Shown here: positions 23,999 to 33,086 of the stretch, piece after piece | Numbering within the stretch: the first letter of the stretch is position 1 | How the letters are laid out: each line of letters opens with the position of its first letter | The notes under the pieces: model-generated | The model's database searches: none | The model's input: only the letters and a program-made list of their open reading frames with translations | Told to the model about the DNA's origin: nothing | Program-made: the position numbers and the translations under genes | Assembly: GCA_017948555.1 (NCBI GenBank) | Contig: JAFMYY010000033.1 | Location: 1 to 43,384 of the forward strand | DNA: 43,384 nucleotides | Origin: Cesiribacteraceae bacterium YIM B00369 | Lineage (GTDB): Bacteria > Bacteroidota > Bacteroidia > Cytophagales > Cyclobacteriaceae | Direction of reading: 5' to 3'

Positions 23999-25885
23999 CT
24001 ACAATTTAAGGCCTATGGTTATCTCCAGCTCAACTTCCTCTTCCAGTATATCCTCTATTTCCCTTTTAATTGCCTGCAGTTCCTCTTCACTCAAAGGCTT
24101 TTCGGCCACCACATTTACTGAAATCCGTAATGGATTCACCTGCCTTACCTCTATATTCCTTAAGATCAGGTGGCCCATCCGGTGTCCGCTTAAATCCTGA
24201 ACCACTTTACTTTCTCTTACCATCCTTGAAAAGCCGAATGCCAGAGGTGCACTTACAGAGGCCACCAGCACCAATGCAATTAATAAGCCTTTCTTTGCCA
24301 GCCTGAAGGGACTAAACCCAAGGAACAGAAAAGTAGTAGCGGCTGAAAGTATCATTCCGGCAAGGTTAGTGATCAGCAGTAAAAGTGCCCCGGAAAAAAT
24401 TTCCCAGTTCATCCAGCCTAAGCCAATACCTGAAACAGCCAGGGGAGGCACCAGGGCAACGGCAATGGCTACACCTGCAAGAGTTTTGGCAATTTCCTTT
24501 TTAGAATGAGCGTATGCTCCTGCCACCCCCGATCCCACTGCCACCCATAAATCCAGCAGGTTTGGCCGCACACGGGCCAGTATCTGTACATTAGCATTCG
24601 TTAAGGGCACTGACATTGTAATAAGAACAGCACATAAATATCCCAGCAGCAAACCTAATCCTATAGATTTCAGGCTGTACCTGATGAGTTGACTATCCTG
24701 CCTCAGAACACCCATTGAAAGAGAAATTATGGGAGCCATTAAAGGTGCAAGAATCATTGCGCCTATTACCACCGGCGACGAATTACTGAAAAGCCCAAGG
24801 GTGGCAATAAAAGTCGACAGAAACATGAGCACAAGGTAACTTGACTTTGGACTGGCATTTTCCCTGAGCGTGGTAAACAGATCTTTAAATTCCTCTGTTG
24901 TAGCATGGTTGATAAACGGAAGCGGCCCCTTAAGCAACTCATCCCGTTTTTCTCCCCGCGGCAGTGTCTGAATCCTGAATACTTCCTTGCTGCCTTCTTT
25001 TTTATTTGTGTCTAAATATATTCCGGGTACTATATGTAAAACCTTCGGCACCACTTCCAGCTCAACCTCTCGGGTACTCATAAGCACTTCATCCACAGAA
25101 AGATCCATAGGATCTTTACTCTTTACCTTTATTTTATTTGTTTTAATATGAGCCGCAAAAGGCGGAAGCCCTGATTTATTACCTGACCTGAAGATACTTT
25201 GGATACCGAATTCCACAAGGCCTAAAACACTTTCAGGAGCCATAATCAGGTTATGCATCATTCCGTCATTCACAAAAGAATTTTCAAGAATCCTCCTCGA
25301 AAGCAGAGAGCTTTTGCCATGCTGCACAATCACCATCCCTAATGCGGCAGTGCTGAGCGATTCTTTTTCACCCCCATCCTTTTCCTTATACTCCAGGGTA
25401 TACTGGTTTAAATGAACCCTTCTGAACAGCCTGAAAAAATTTTTTGTCCTGTTCCATACCCGCTTAATTTTTAAAGGCTCAGGACTGCCATACATAAGGC
25501 TCAGAGACTCCCCTATTACCACAGTATCAAAAACAGGCCGGCCGTTTACCATTAATATATCCACCCGCTCCGCCGATTCTGCCTTTATGATATTTTCAAC
25601 AGCCTCCTGCAAAACAGCTGAAACGCCAAAACCATGCCTGGCAAAAAGCATGTCCGGATGCGGAAGAAAGCCTGTCTTCCAGCCCCTTTCAATTACAATG
25701 GGCAAAAATTCTTTTAAGAGTTCATCAGAAAGGTAGGTCACGATAAAATCATCATCCTCAAAATCAATGACCATATCATTTTTAAAGGCTACTGCAATTT
25801 TAAGGTGCTGCTGAAAAAGCGGAATGACATCTTCCCTGACCTTTTCAGTCATGGACTCATCATATAATAAGGTAATTCCCTTCAT
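23999..25885 (-). CDS. DUF389/TIGR00341 membrane protein with N-terminal diacylglycerol-kinase-like region
   Basis: The 628-residue protein has two parts. Residues ~1-310 are soluble and resemble the fold of lipid/diacylglycerol kinases: early alternating beta/alpha, then strands such as RVDILMVNGRPVFDTVVIGE and VELEVVPKVLHIVPGIYLDT. There is no clear GGDGT nucleotide-binding loop, so catalysis is doubtful. Residues ~340-560 are the DUF389 core with six to seven helices (LVLMFLSTFIATLGLFSNSS, VVIGAMILAPLMAPIISLSM, GVAIAVALVPPLAVSGIGLG). The last ~60 residues are an acidic soluble tail. DUF389 proteins are uncharacterised inner-membrane proteins. ATG at 25885. It converges on the DUF421 gene with an 8-bp gap. 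Confidence 0.85.
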   Translation of the reverse strand: MKGITLLYDESMTEKVREDVIPLFQQHLKIAVAFKNDMVIDFEDDDFIVTYLSDELLKEFLPIVIERGWKTGFLPHPDMLFARHGFGVSAVLQEAVENIIKAESAERVDILMVNGRPVFDTVVIGESLSLMYGSPEPLKIKRVWNRTKNFFRLFRRVHLNQYTLEYKEKDGGEKESLSTAALGMVIVQHGKSSLLSRRILENSFVNDGMMHNLIMAPESVLGLVEFGIQSIFRSGNKSGLPPFAAHIKTNKIKVKSKDPMDLSVDEVLMSTREVELEVVPKVLHIVPGIYLDTNKKEGSKEVFRIQTLPRGEKRDELLKGPLPFINHATTEEFKDLFTTLRENASPKSSYLVLMFLSTFIATLGLFSNSSPVVIGAMILAPLMAPIISLSMGVLRQDSQLIRYSLKSIGLGLLLGYLCAVLITMSVPLTNANVQILARVRPNLLDLWVAVGSGVAGAYAHSKKEIAKTLAGVAIAVALVPPLAVSGIGLGWMNWEIFSGALLLLITNLAGMILSAATTFLFLGFSPFRLAKKGLLIALVLVASVSAPLAFGFSRMVRESKVVQDLSGHRMGHLILRNIEVRQVNPLRISVNVVAEKPLSEEELQAIKREIEDILEEEVELEITIGLKL

Positions 25886-26393
25886 AAGTATGCAGGAAGT
25901 AACAAATAATTAGTTGTACGTAAAAAAATGTGAACTTAATAAAACCAGTCCGGACTATAGCCCCGGCAGTAAGCTGAACATCCTCTGCCCGGTTATATTG
26001 GTCCGGAAAACTTAAATGTAATTCACTGGTAAATCGGTGCGGTGCTATTATGTTGTGAAATATGACCTGTGTTTTCAAATAATTAACAGGATTGTTAAAG
26101 CAAAAAAGTGAAAACCGCGGGTAAAAGCATACGTTTTATAGCACCCGTCCGGGCAAACAGTTTTGTAAAACAAAAAAAGAGGAGCAGAATGGCAAAAGAG
26201 TCAAATGAACGGTAGTTATTCTTCATAAAAGGGTTGAAAAAAATTTTAAAAAAAGGCATAATGACTGTTCTATTACACAATCGTTTGCCGGAAATAAATG
26301 CACAAATTACAAGTATTAATTTCAACATGCCTGCCACAATAATCCGGGCCTGCATTTTAATAAAACCCTGACACCCTGAATCGCCCTATACAC
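25886..26393. other. Intergenic, no supported gene
   Basis: About 500 bp between the DUF389 start and the cupin stop, both genes on the minus strand. Two minus-strand ORFs (25860-26078 and 26095-26355) have irregular, AT-driven composition and no domain. The DUF389 promoter should be here. No hairpin terminator for the cupin gene could be identified with confidence. Confidence 0.45.
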
Positions 26394-26747
26394 TTATGGC
26401 AAAATAATAAACACAGATTTCCTTTTGGCAGGCAAAACATTGCGGGTTTTGTGTCCCTTGCCCTCAGTATCTTCCACCAGAAGTACATCGCCACCTCTGA
26501 AACGCTTTACAGCTCCTAAAGAGGTTTCAATTTCAATTTCCCCATCCAGCAGTATAATGTATTGCCGCTGTGGAGCATTATGGAAGTCCCAGTCATAAGA
26601 GGGTGCCACCTCACGGAACACAATGCTTTTGGCAGGGAGCTCCTCCGACAGGCTCCCAATGATTCCCCCGCTTTTAAGAGGAATTTCCTGTTCTTCAAAA
26701 TGACTCTCGCCATCGCTGTCGCTGTATAATCTGGTTATGGTAAACAT
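26394..26747 (-). CDS. Small cupin-domain protein
   Basis: This 117-residue single cupin barrel shows the two motifs in relaxed form: HNAPQRQYIILLDGEIEIET (~56-75) and a second motif around FRGGDVLLVEDTEGKGHKTR. Residues H and Q in the first motif and E and H in the second could bind a metal. The protein is cytoplasmic, with no signal peptide. Its role is unknown; such stand-alone cupins are often small metabolic enzymes or metabolite sensors. ATG at 26747, 59 bp after the esterase gene on the same strand, so possibly co-transcribed. Confidence 0.75.
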   Translation of the reverse strand: MFTITRLYSDSDGESHFEEQEIPLKSGGIIGSLSEELPAKSIVFREVAPSYDWDFHNAPQRQYIILLDGEIEIETSLGAVKRFRGGDVLLVEDTEGKGHKTRNVLPAKRKSVFIILP

Positions 26748-26806
26748 ATATTTATTATTGAATGTGGAAGTTATAAATCTTCTCCTGCCGTCCGTTTACA
26801 TGGCTT

Positions 26807-27424
26807 TCAATAAAAAATTAAATTGTCTGCCATATTTATTTCATCCCGGCTAATGCTGTGCGCCCTGTTTTTATACACCTTAACATTAACATCTGCATTC
26901 ATTGACTGCATTAATTCAGATGATGCATTTACCCGTTCCAGGGGCACATGCGGATCAGGATCGCCTGTACCTATAAAGACCGGAGTCTTTTTAAAATTAC
27001 CTTTATAGTTTTCCATGTAAATCTTATCTCCTGCCAGCCCTCCGGTAAAAGCGGCCACACCCCCATACTTTTTTGCATTACGGGTAACATATTCAAGTGT
27101 AAGGCAGGCTCCCTGCGAAAAACCTGAAAAATAAATTTTATCCGAAGTAATCCCCTGAGCATTAAGGCCCTCTTCAATGTCCTTCAGTAATTGTAAAGCA
27201 GAGGAAAGCCAGGGTTCATTTTGCTGTGGTGAAGCCATAAAAGACTGGGGGTACCATGTATTATCAGTTGCCTGCGGGGCAAGCAGGGCATAATCCTGAA
27301 CATTTAAATGCTGAGCAAGCGATAAAATATCCGCTGCCGACCCTCCCCTGCCGTGGAGCATAATTAAAACTTTTTGCGCCTCTTCAACAGCCTTACCCGC
27401 AGTCTTTATATTTTTAATATGCAT
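26807..27424 (-). CDS. Phospholipase/carboxylesterase-family alpha/beta hydrolase
   Basis: This 205-residue hydrolase of the YpfH/carboxylesterase-2 family has the oxyanion strand IMLHGRGGSAADI, nucleophile elbow GFSQGA (Ser103), acid residue in GTGDPDPHVP (Asp157) and His189 in NRAHSIS. It has no signal peptide, so it likely acts in the cytoplasm on short acyl esters; the natural substrate is unknown. ATG at 27424. It sits upstream of the cupin gene on the same strand and is divergent from the large sensor kinase, sharing a 230-bp promoter region with it. Confidence 0.88.
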   Translation of the reverse strand: MHIKNIKTAGKAVEEAQKVLIMLHGRGGSAADILSLAQHLNVQDYALLAPQATDNTWYPQSFMASPQQNEPWLSSALQLLKDIEEGLNAQGITSDKIYFSGFSQGACLTLEYVTRNAKKYGGVAAFTGGLAGDKIYMENYKGNFKKTPVFIGTGDPDPHVPLERVNASSELMQSMNADVNVKVYKNRAHSISRDEINMADNLIFY

Positions 27425-27654
27425 TTTATCCTTTTTTTACCTTTTCTTTATTCTTAATTAAGTAATTCAATCTTCAGTAAAATGTTTGTAAAAGCCGGCC
27501 CTTAACAAGGCCAGGCTTCCACTATCGGAATGTTTCCACCTTTAGCATTCTCCTTTGACAGAAAATTAAAATACTTTTTTGTAATTTTTGTAAATTGCCA
27601 TCTGTTTTTACCGGGTTTAATTAAAGATCACGCTTTTTTCTCAGTCCATACCAA

Positions 27655-30600
27655 ATGAATTTCATCAGAAATCTTAAAATACGGGACCAGCTCCTTACGC
27701 TCCTTTTCCTGCTGCTGATTCCTCTTATTTACTTTGTTATAGTACAGATCCGGGAGGATGTAAATGAAAACAATGAGTATAAAAATTTAACCGTTGATTT
27801 AACTGAGTCGGAAAAGATCTCTGAGTTTATTCATCAGTTTCAGAAAGAGCGGGCCCGGATAATTGCTGCAACAGAAGGCGATTCAGCATTTTATGTGGAG
27901 GCCATTGCGCAAAGGGAAAAAGTGGATGTTGCCGTGGATGACCTCAAAGAGTTTACCACAGAAACAGACCGGTCTTTTGCCGACCTTTCTCTCCTGAATG
28001 ACCTGAGGCGATACCGCAACCTCCTCGACCAGAGAAATATGGACCAGCTGGAGTTCAGGAACTACTCCAGGGACATAATCTTCAGCTTCCTGGGCAGAAT
28101 GGATGAGAATGCAACAGGGATCAGTAATGTACAGATCAGCAGGAAGCTGCAGAGCTTTAAACATCTGGCAGAAGCCAAGGTACATCTGGGGAGAATAAGA
28201 ACTTTAATGATGAAGATACTCCGGAATGGCAGTTTCCCGCTGGAAGACTATGCAATGCTGATTTCCCTGAGAGATTCGCACAACCAGGCTATTTCCGCAT
28301 TTAAGCGCTATGCCTCACCGGAAGCAATGCAGGATGTACAGAATCTGATTGATTCGGAAAGCTATAAAGAAATAACAGCAATTTTCAGAAACCTTGAACT
28401 CCACCCCCGTACCGGGCTGAACGATTACAACCCCGGCTATACCTTTAGTTTATATACTAAAAGCATAGAAGATTTCAGGGGAGCAGAAAGCCGGATGATT
28501 GACAGGATAAAAGCCGGGGTAGAGGAGGAAAGTTATCAGAAGGAGCAAAACCTTATAACTTTAAGTATAATCATTTTGCTGACACTGGGTTTAGCCGCCC
28601 TGCTTTCACTTTACATTATTAACCTTATTTCAGCCTCGCTCGCCAGCTTAAAAAATGCTGCAGACCGCATAAAATTGGGCGATACCGATGTGGTTATAGA
28701 TATTGAAGGCAATAATGAAATGGGGGTGGTAGCAGATTCGTTTCGTGGGGTAGTGCAAAAAAACCGTTCCCTTACCAAAGTTGCACAATCTATTGGCGAC
28801 GGAATTTACGATGTGGAGGTTGAAATACAGGGCCCCGGCGACAGCTTAAGCTTTGCCATACTGGAGATGAAGGAGAACCTGCGTCGTTTTACAACAGAGA
28901 ATAACCGCAGAAACTGGATATTAACAGGGATTTCTGACCTGAACAACCTGGTTTCAGGCGAAAAACAGGTGCACGAAATTTCAGAAACAATTATTTCCTT
29001 TCTCTGTACCTATACCGGTTCTCAGGCGGGGGTTTTATATTTACATGACGATTCAGGAACTCTGGTGCCTTCCGGTGCTTACGGAGTGGAGTTCAAAACA
29101 GACCAGCTGGCATCTTATTCCATTGGAACAGGGCAGGTAGGCCAGGCTGTACTCGAGAAAAAAATAAAAGTGCTGGAGAATGTTCCCCATGGATACCTGA
29201 CCATTAAGTCCGGGCTTGCAGAAATTAAGCCTGCCAACATTATAATACTTCCTCTGCAGTTCTCCGACACCATTGTGGGAGCCATTGAGCTCTGCTCTCT
29301 TCATGCCTACACCACTTTACAGCATGAATTTCTGAAGTCGGTAAGCGAACGGGTTTCCATTATTACCCATACACTCAAAACGCACTTTAAAACCCAGGAA
29401 CTCCTGTACGAAACTCAAAACCAGGCAGAAGAGCTGGAAACACAGCAGGAAGAACTCCGGGAGCTGAATGCGGAACTGAAAGCATCGGAAGAAGAGCTGA
29501 AGGTGAGCCAGGAGGAGTTGCAGGAGAAAAATGCCGAACTGGAGGAAAAGGCCCAGCTTCTGGAAGAGCAGTATGAAGCGCTCAGAACAAAAAACAATGC
29601 ACTGGAGGAAGCACGGGAGGCCATAGAGCTGAAAATCCAGCAGGTGGAAGCCGTCAGTAAGTACAAAAGCGAATTCCTGGCAAATATGTCGCATGAACTC
29701 CGCACTCCGCTCAACAGCATTCTTATTCTTTCAAGGTTACTGGCAGATAATCCTGAAAATACCCTTAACGATAAACAGGCCGAACATGCCAGGATCATTC
29801 ACCGCTCAGGCTCCGACCTGCTCAAGCTGATCAATGAAATTCTTGACCTCTCTAAAATAGAGTCCGGAATGATCAGGCTGGAAATAGAAAAGATAGACCT
29901 AAATTCCTTTGACCTTGAATCAGTCTTCAAAGAACTTGCCCTTAATAAAGCGATAGACTTTAATGTGCATTACCATACCAATGGCTTAAAAAATATAGTA
30001 ACCGACCGCTTCAGGCTGGAGCAGATACTGAAGAACTTCCTCAGCAATGCCATTAAATTTACAGATGCAGGAGGAAAGGTGGATCTTTCCATCAGTCTGG
30101 TAAAGGACAAACCAAAATTCAGCAGGGAAGAGCTTAATGAAAGTGATGAAATTATTGCTTTCTCTGTAAAAGACACAGGAATAGGTATACCAAAAGACAA
30201 ACAAAGAGCCATTTTTGAAGCCTTTCAGCAGGCCGATTCCTCCACTACCAGAAAGTACGGAGGCACGGGCCTTGGGCTGGCCATCAGCAAAGAGCTGGCT
30301 GCTTTACTGGGAGGAGAAATTAAACTGGAAAGCCGTGAAGGGGAAGGAAGCACCTTCACCCTTTACCTGCCCGCTAATCCGCCCCGGGAAATATCCGAAA
30401 ACAAAACGGAAAACGTACAGGAGGAACCTGTGGAGGTGCAGCCCCCACAGGTACTCCGCGAAGTCCCGCAGCAAAAAAGAGAATCGGCTAATGCTGTTTT
30501 TGATAAGCTGGCAGAAAAAGGAAAGCATAAAGAGGTTTCGGTACTCATTATCGAGGACGACAGAGGCTTTAACGATATTCTGGCCGACTTTGCCCTGGCA

Positions 30601-31704
30601 AAAAACTTTAAGGTGCAGCAGGCACTCACAGGAACAGAAGGACTGGAGCTTGCCCGTAAGATTAAGCCGGAAGCCATTATGCTCGACATCAACCTGCCTG
30701 ATATGTCGGGCTGGGATGTACTGAAAGAAATTAGGGAAGACAGCGAGCTCCGCCATGTAAACGTGCATGTAATGTCGGCCTACGATAAAGAGGTGGTGGA
30801 TAAACACCAGGAAAACGAAGAGTATCTGCCAAAGCCGGTAACCCTGGAAATGCTGAATACCGCCTTTTCCACTATTTCCGAATTGTCTGACAGCTCCATT
30901 GAAACCATATTAATTGTGGAAGATAATGAAGTGGAAAATAATGCCATTGCAGAGCTCCTGCTTGCTCATTCGCTCCAGTCCCTGTCAGCATTTTCTGCAG
31001 AGGAAGCCGAAAACCTCCTTGCCAGAAACAAGGTGGATTGCATTATCCTGGATCTGAACCTGCCGGGCATGAAGGGTTACGAATGGATGGAAAAAATACG
31101 GTCATCAAAGGGCTTATCAGGCATCCCTATTATAATATATTCAGGTAAGGATTTAAGTGAAGAAGAGGAAATAAAGCTGAAGAAATTTGCCAATACTATA
31201 ATTATTAAAAATGAATATTCTTACCTGAGGCTGCTCGACGAGGTGCAGCTGTTCCTGCATAAGGTAAACCAGAAACTACCACTGGGTAATGATTTTAAAA
31301 TGAAGCTGCATGTTCCGGAAGAAATCTTAAAGAATAAAAATGTATTGCTTGTGGACGATGACGTACGTAATGTGTACTCCTTAAGCAACTTACTGGAGCT
31401 TCAGGGTATGAATATTGTGGAAGCATACAATGGAAAAGAAGCTTTAAGCAAACTTCAGGCAGAAGAAAGAGTTGATATAGTACTGATGGATGTGATGATG
31501 CCTGAAATGGATGGCATGGAGGCGATGAGACGAATCAGGAAGATCGACAAATTCAAAGACCTTCCGGTTATTGCACTTACGGCTAAAGCCATGAAAGAAG
31601 ACAAAGAAAAATGCATTGAAGCAGGCGCATCAGACTACATTCCAAAACCGGTAGACACTGATAAATTGCTTACTTTAATGAGGATTTGGCTTTATGAAGC
31701 TTGA
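27655..31704 (+). CDS. NIT-HAMP-GAF hybrid sensor histidine kinase with three receiver domains
   Basis: The protein has 1349 residues. TM1 is ~13-31; a periplasmic region (~32-298) carries the NIT signature FIHQFQKER (H60-R66); TM2 is ~300-325, HAMP ~326-380 and GAF ~420-580. A Glu/Gln-rich coiled coil spans ~583-670 with repeated QEEL/EEEL units. The HisKA box FLANMSHELRTPLNS holds His680, and the HATPase has FLSNAIKFTD, KDTGIGIPKD and GGTGLGLAIS. Three receivers follow, with acceptors Asp1011, Asp1133 and Asp1279. NIT domains in other proteins sense nitrate/nitrite. The gene overlaps cheR by 11 bases and heads a four-gene operon. No HPt domain is present, so the phosphate path among the receivers is unclear. 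The coil may be modified by the adjacent CheR/CheB (inference). Confidence 0.93.
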   Translation: MNFIRNLKIRDQLLTLLFLLLIPLIYFVIVQIREDVNENNEYKNLTVDLTESEKISEFIHQFQKERARIIAATEGDSAFYVEAIAQREKVDVAVDDLKEFTTETDRSFADLSLLNDLRRYRNLLDQRNMDQLEFRNYSRDIIFSFLGRMDENATGISNVQISRKLQSFKHLAEAKVHLGRIRTLMMKILRNGSFPLEDYAMLISLRDSHNQAISAFKRYASPEAMQDVQNLIDSESYKEITAIFRNLELHPRTGLNDYNPGYTFSLYTKSIEDFRGAESRMIDRIKAGVEEESYQKEQNLITLSIIILLTLGLAALLSLYIINLISASLASLKNAADRIKLGDTDVVIDIEGNNEMGVVADSFRGVVQKNRSLTKVAQSIGDGIYDVEVEIQGPGDSLSFAILEMKENLRRFTTENNRRNWILTGISDLNNLVSGEKQVHEISETIISFLCTYTGSQAGVLYLHDDSGTLVPSGAYGVEFKTDQLASYSIGTGQVGQAVLEKKIKVLENVPHGYLTIKSGLAEIKPANIIILPLQFSDTIVGAIELCSLHAYTTLQHEFLKSVSERVSIITHTLKTHFKTQELLYETQNQAEELETQQEELRELNAELKASEEELKVSQEELQEKNAELEEKAQLLEEQYEALRTKNNALEEAREAIELKIQQVEAVSKYKSEFLANMSHELRTPLNSILILSRLLADNPENTLNDKQAEHARIIHRSGSDLLKLINEILDLSKIESGMIRLEIEKIDLNSFDLESVFKELALNKAIDFNVHYHTNGLKNIVTDRFRLEQILKNFLSNAIKFTDAGGKVDLSISLVKDKPKFSREELNESDEIIAFSVKDTGIGIPKDKQRAIFEAFQQADSSTTRKYGGTGLGLAISKELAALLGGEIKLESREGEGSTFTLYLPANPPREISENKTENVQEEPVEVQPPQVLREVPQQKRESANAVFDKLAEKGKHKEVSVLIIEDDRGFNDILADFALAKNFKVQQALTGTEGLELARKIKPEAIMLDINLPDMSGWDVLKEIREDSELRHVNVHVMSAYDKEVVDKHQENEEYLPKPVTLEMLNTAFSTISELSDSSIETILIVEDNEVENNAIAELLLAHSLQSLSAFSAEEAENLLARNKVDCIILDLNLPGMKGYEWMEKIRSSKGLSGIPIIIYSGKDLSEEEEIKLKKFANTIIIKNEYSYLRLLDEVQLFLHKVNQKLPLGNDFKMKLHVPEEILKNKNVLLVDDDVRNVYSLSNLLELQGMNIVEAYNGKEALSKLQAEERVDIVLMDVMMPEMDGMEAMRRIRKIDKFKDLPVIALTAKAMKEDKEKCIEAGASDYIPKPVDTDKLLTLMRIWLYEA

Positions 31705-32524
31705 GGATAATAATATTTTTGAACAGGAGGTTGAAGGGTTGATCCGCGATATTAATACCAGCTACGGATATGATTTCAGCGGGTATTCCAGGGCTTCTAT
31801 TTACAGGAGGGTAAAGAGGTTTCTTACAAATAAAAACCTTAACAGCATGAGGGATCTGAAAATTGCTGTTTTCAGCGATCCTTTTTACTTTGAGAGTTTT
31901 CTGCAGGAAATTACCGTGAATGTAACTGAGATGTTCAGGGATCCTGCCTTTTTTCTTTCCCTCCGTAAGAACGTGCTGCCCATCCTGTCCACCTACCCTC
32001 ATATAAAAATATGGGATGCAGGCTGCTCCACCGGAGAAGAACTCTTTTCCCTGGCAATCCTCCTCCAGGAGGAAGGCCTGCTGGAAAGGACCAGGATTTA
32101 TGCCACTGACATTAACCAGAAGGTTTTAAAGAAAGCTAAGGAGGGAATTTTTCCTGCAAACCAACTGGCAGCCAGCACCTCAGGCTATTATGCTTCGGGA
32201 GGAAAGAAGGAGTTCACCAGCTACTACATCAGTAATTACGGAAACTTAAAATTCAATTCTTCCCTGATTAAGAATGTAATATTCTACCCGCATAACCTTG
32301 CCACCGACTCATCCTTCAATGAGTTTCACCTGATCCTTTGCCGGAACGTACTCATCTATTTCACGAGTGAACTGCAGGAAAAGGTTTTTTCACTTTTTAA
32401 CGGGAGCCAGGTAAGGCTGGGGTACCTTGCTTTGGGCAAAAAGGAAACCTTATCCATGTCTGAAGCCAGTAAAAGTTACAATATTATTGACAAAGAAAAC
32501 CGCATATACCGGAAAACAAGCTGA
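31694..32524 (+). CDS. cheR: CheR-type protein-glutamate methyltransferase
   Basis: This 276-residue SAM-dependent methyltransferase has an N-terminal helical CheR domain with the basic helix YRRVKRFLTN and EITVNVTEMFRDPAFF. The catalytic domain has KIWDAGCSTGEELFSLAI (SAM-binding motif I), RIYATDINQKVLKKA and FHLILCRNVLIYF. It methylates Glu side chains on signalling proteins. There is no chemoreceptor here; the partner is probably the adjacent kinase. The ATG at 31694 lies inside the kinase gene, overlapping its stop by 11 bases, and its TGA overlaps the cheB ATG (TGATG), so translation is coupled on both sides. Confidence 0.93.
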   Translation: MKLEDNNIFEQEVEGLIRDINTSYGYDFSGYSRASIYRRVKRFLTNKNLNSMRDLKIAVFSDPFYFESFLQEITVNVTEMFRDPAFFLSLRKNVLPILSTYPHIKIWDAGCSTGEELFSLAILLQEEGLLERTRIYATDINQKVLKKAKEGIFPANQLAASTSGYYASGGKKEFTSYYISNYGNLKFNSSLIKNVIFYPHNLATDSSFNEFHLILCRNVLIYFTSELQEKVFSLFNGSQVRLGYLALGKKETLSMSEASKSYNIIDKENRIYRKTS

Positions 32525-33084
32525 TGCAAAACATAAACTTAATAGTCATAGGAGGGTCTTGGGGAGGCTTACAGGCCTCACTTTCCATTCTTTCAGGACT
32601 GCCGGCCGGTTTTAAGATTCCTGTTATCCTGGTTCTGCACAGGTTAAAGAACTATGAAAGTGACCTCGCCGGAGTTTATAAAAATAAACTGGCATTAAAT
32701 GTGATGGAAATTGAGGAAAAGGAAAAAATAAGCGGGAATTATGTTTATATTGCACCTTCCAATTATCATGTTTTAATTGAAAAAGATCAAACTTTCTCTC
32801 TGGATGTTTCTGAATATGAAAATTATTCCCGACCTTCAATTGATGTAACTTTTACCAGCGCCGCAGAAGTTTACGGGGCAGGAACAGCCGGAATACTTTT
32901 AAGTGGAGCAAGCAGAGACGGCAGCAAAGGACTAAAAAACATTAAGGAAAACGGTGGGCTAAGTATAGTACAGGATCCTGAGGAGGCGGAAGTGGACACC
33001 ATGCCACGTTCAGCGATAGATATTGTTCCGGATTGTTCTGTAATGAATTTAAAGAGCATACAAGAATTTTTATTATCCATCTAA
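32524..33084 (+). CDS. cheB: Stand-alone CheB-type protein-glutamate methylesterase
   Basis: This 186-residue protein consists only of the catalytic CheB domain, without the receiver domain usual in chemotaxis CheB. The triad is visible: Ser12 (VIGGSWGG), His39 (VILVLHRL) and Asp132 (LLSGASRDGSKGL). YIAPSNYHVLIE is also family-typical. It should remove methyl groups from, or deamidate, Glu/Gln sites. Lacking a receiver, its activity would have to be set by its partner or by the neighbouring receiver-kinase. It starts at TGATG with cheR and ends 2 bp before the next gene. Confidence 0.93.
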   Translation: MQNINLIVIGGSWGGLQASLSILSGLPAGFKIPVILVLHRLKNYESDLAGVYKNKLALNVMEIEEKEKISGNYVYIAPSNYHVLIEKDQTFSLDVSEYENYSRPSIDVTFTSAAEVYGAGTAGILLSGASRDGSKGLKNIKENGGLSIVQDPEEAEVDTMPRSAIDIVPDCSVMNLKSIQEFLLSI

Positions 33085-33086
33085 TA

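Noticed and set aside
26095-26355. 86-residue hydrophobic minus-strand ORF
   Set aside because: It could encode a membrane peptide, but hydrophobicity comes from T-rich DNA, and no family or operon context supports it.
29415-29798. 127-residue Ser-rich minus-strand ORF inside the kinase
   Set aside because: It is the antisense image of the Glu-rich coiled coil (GAG/GAA read backwards gives Ser/Leu/Phe), a known artefact.
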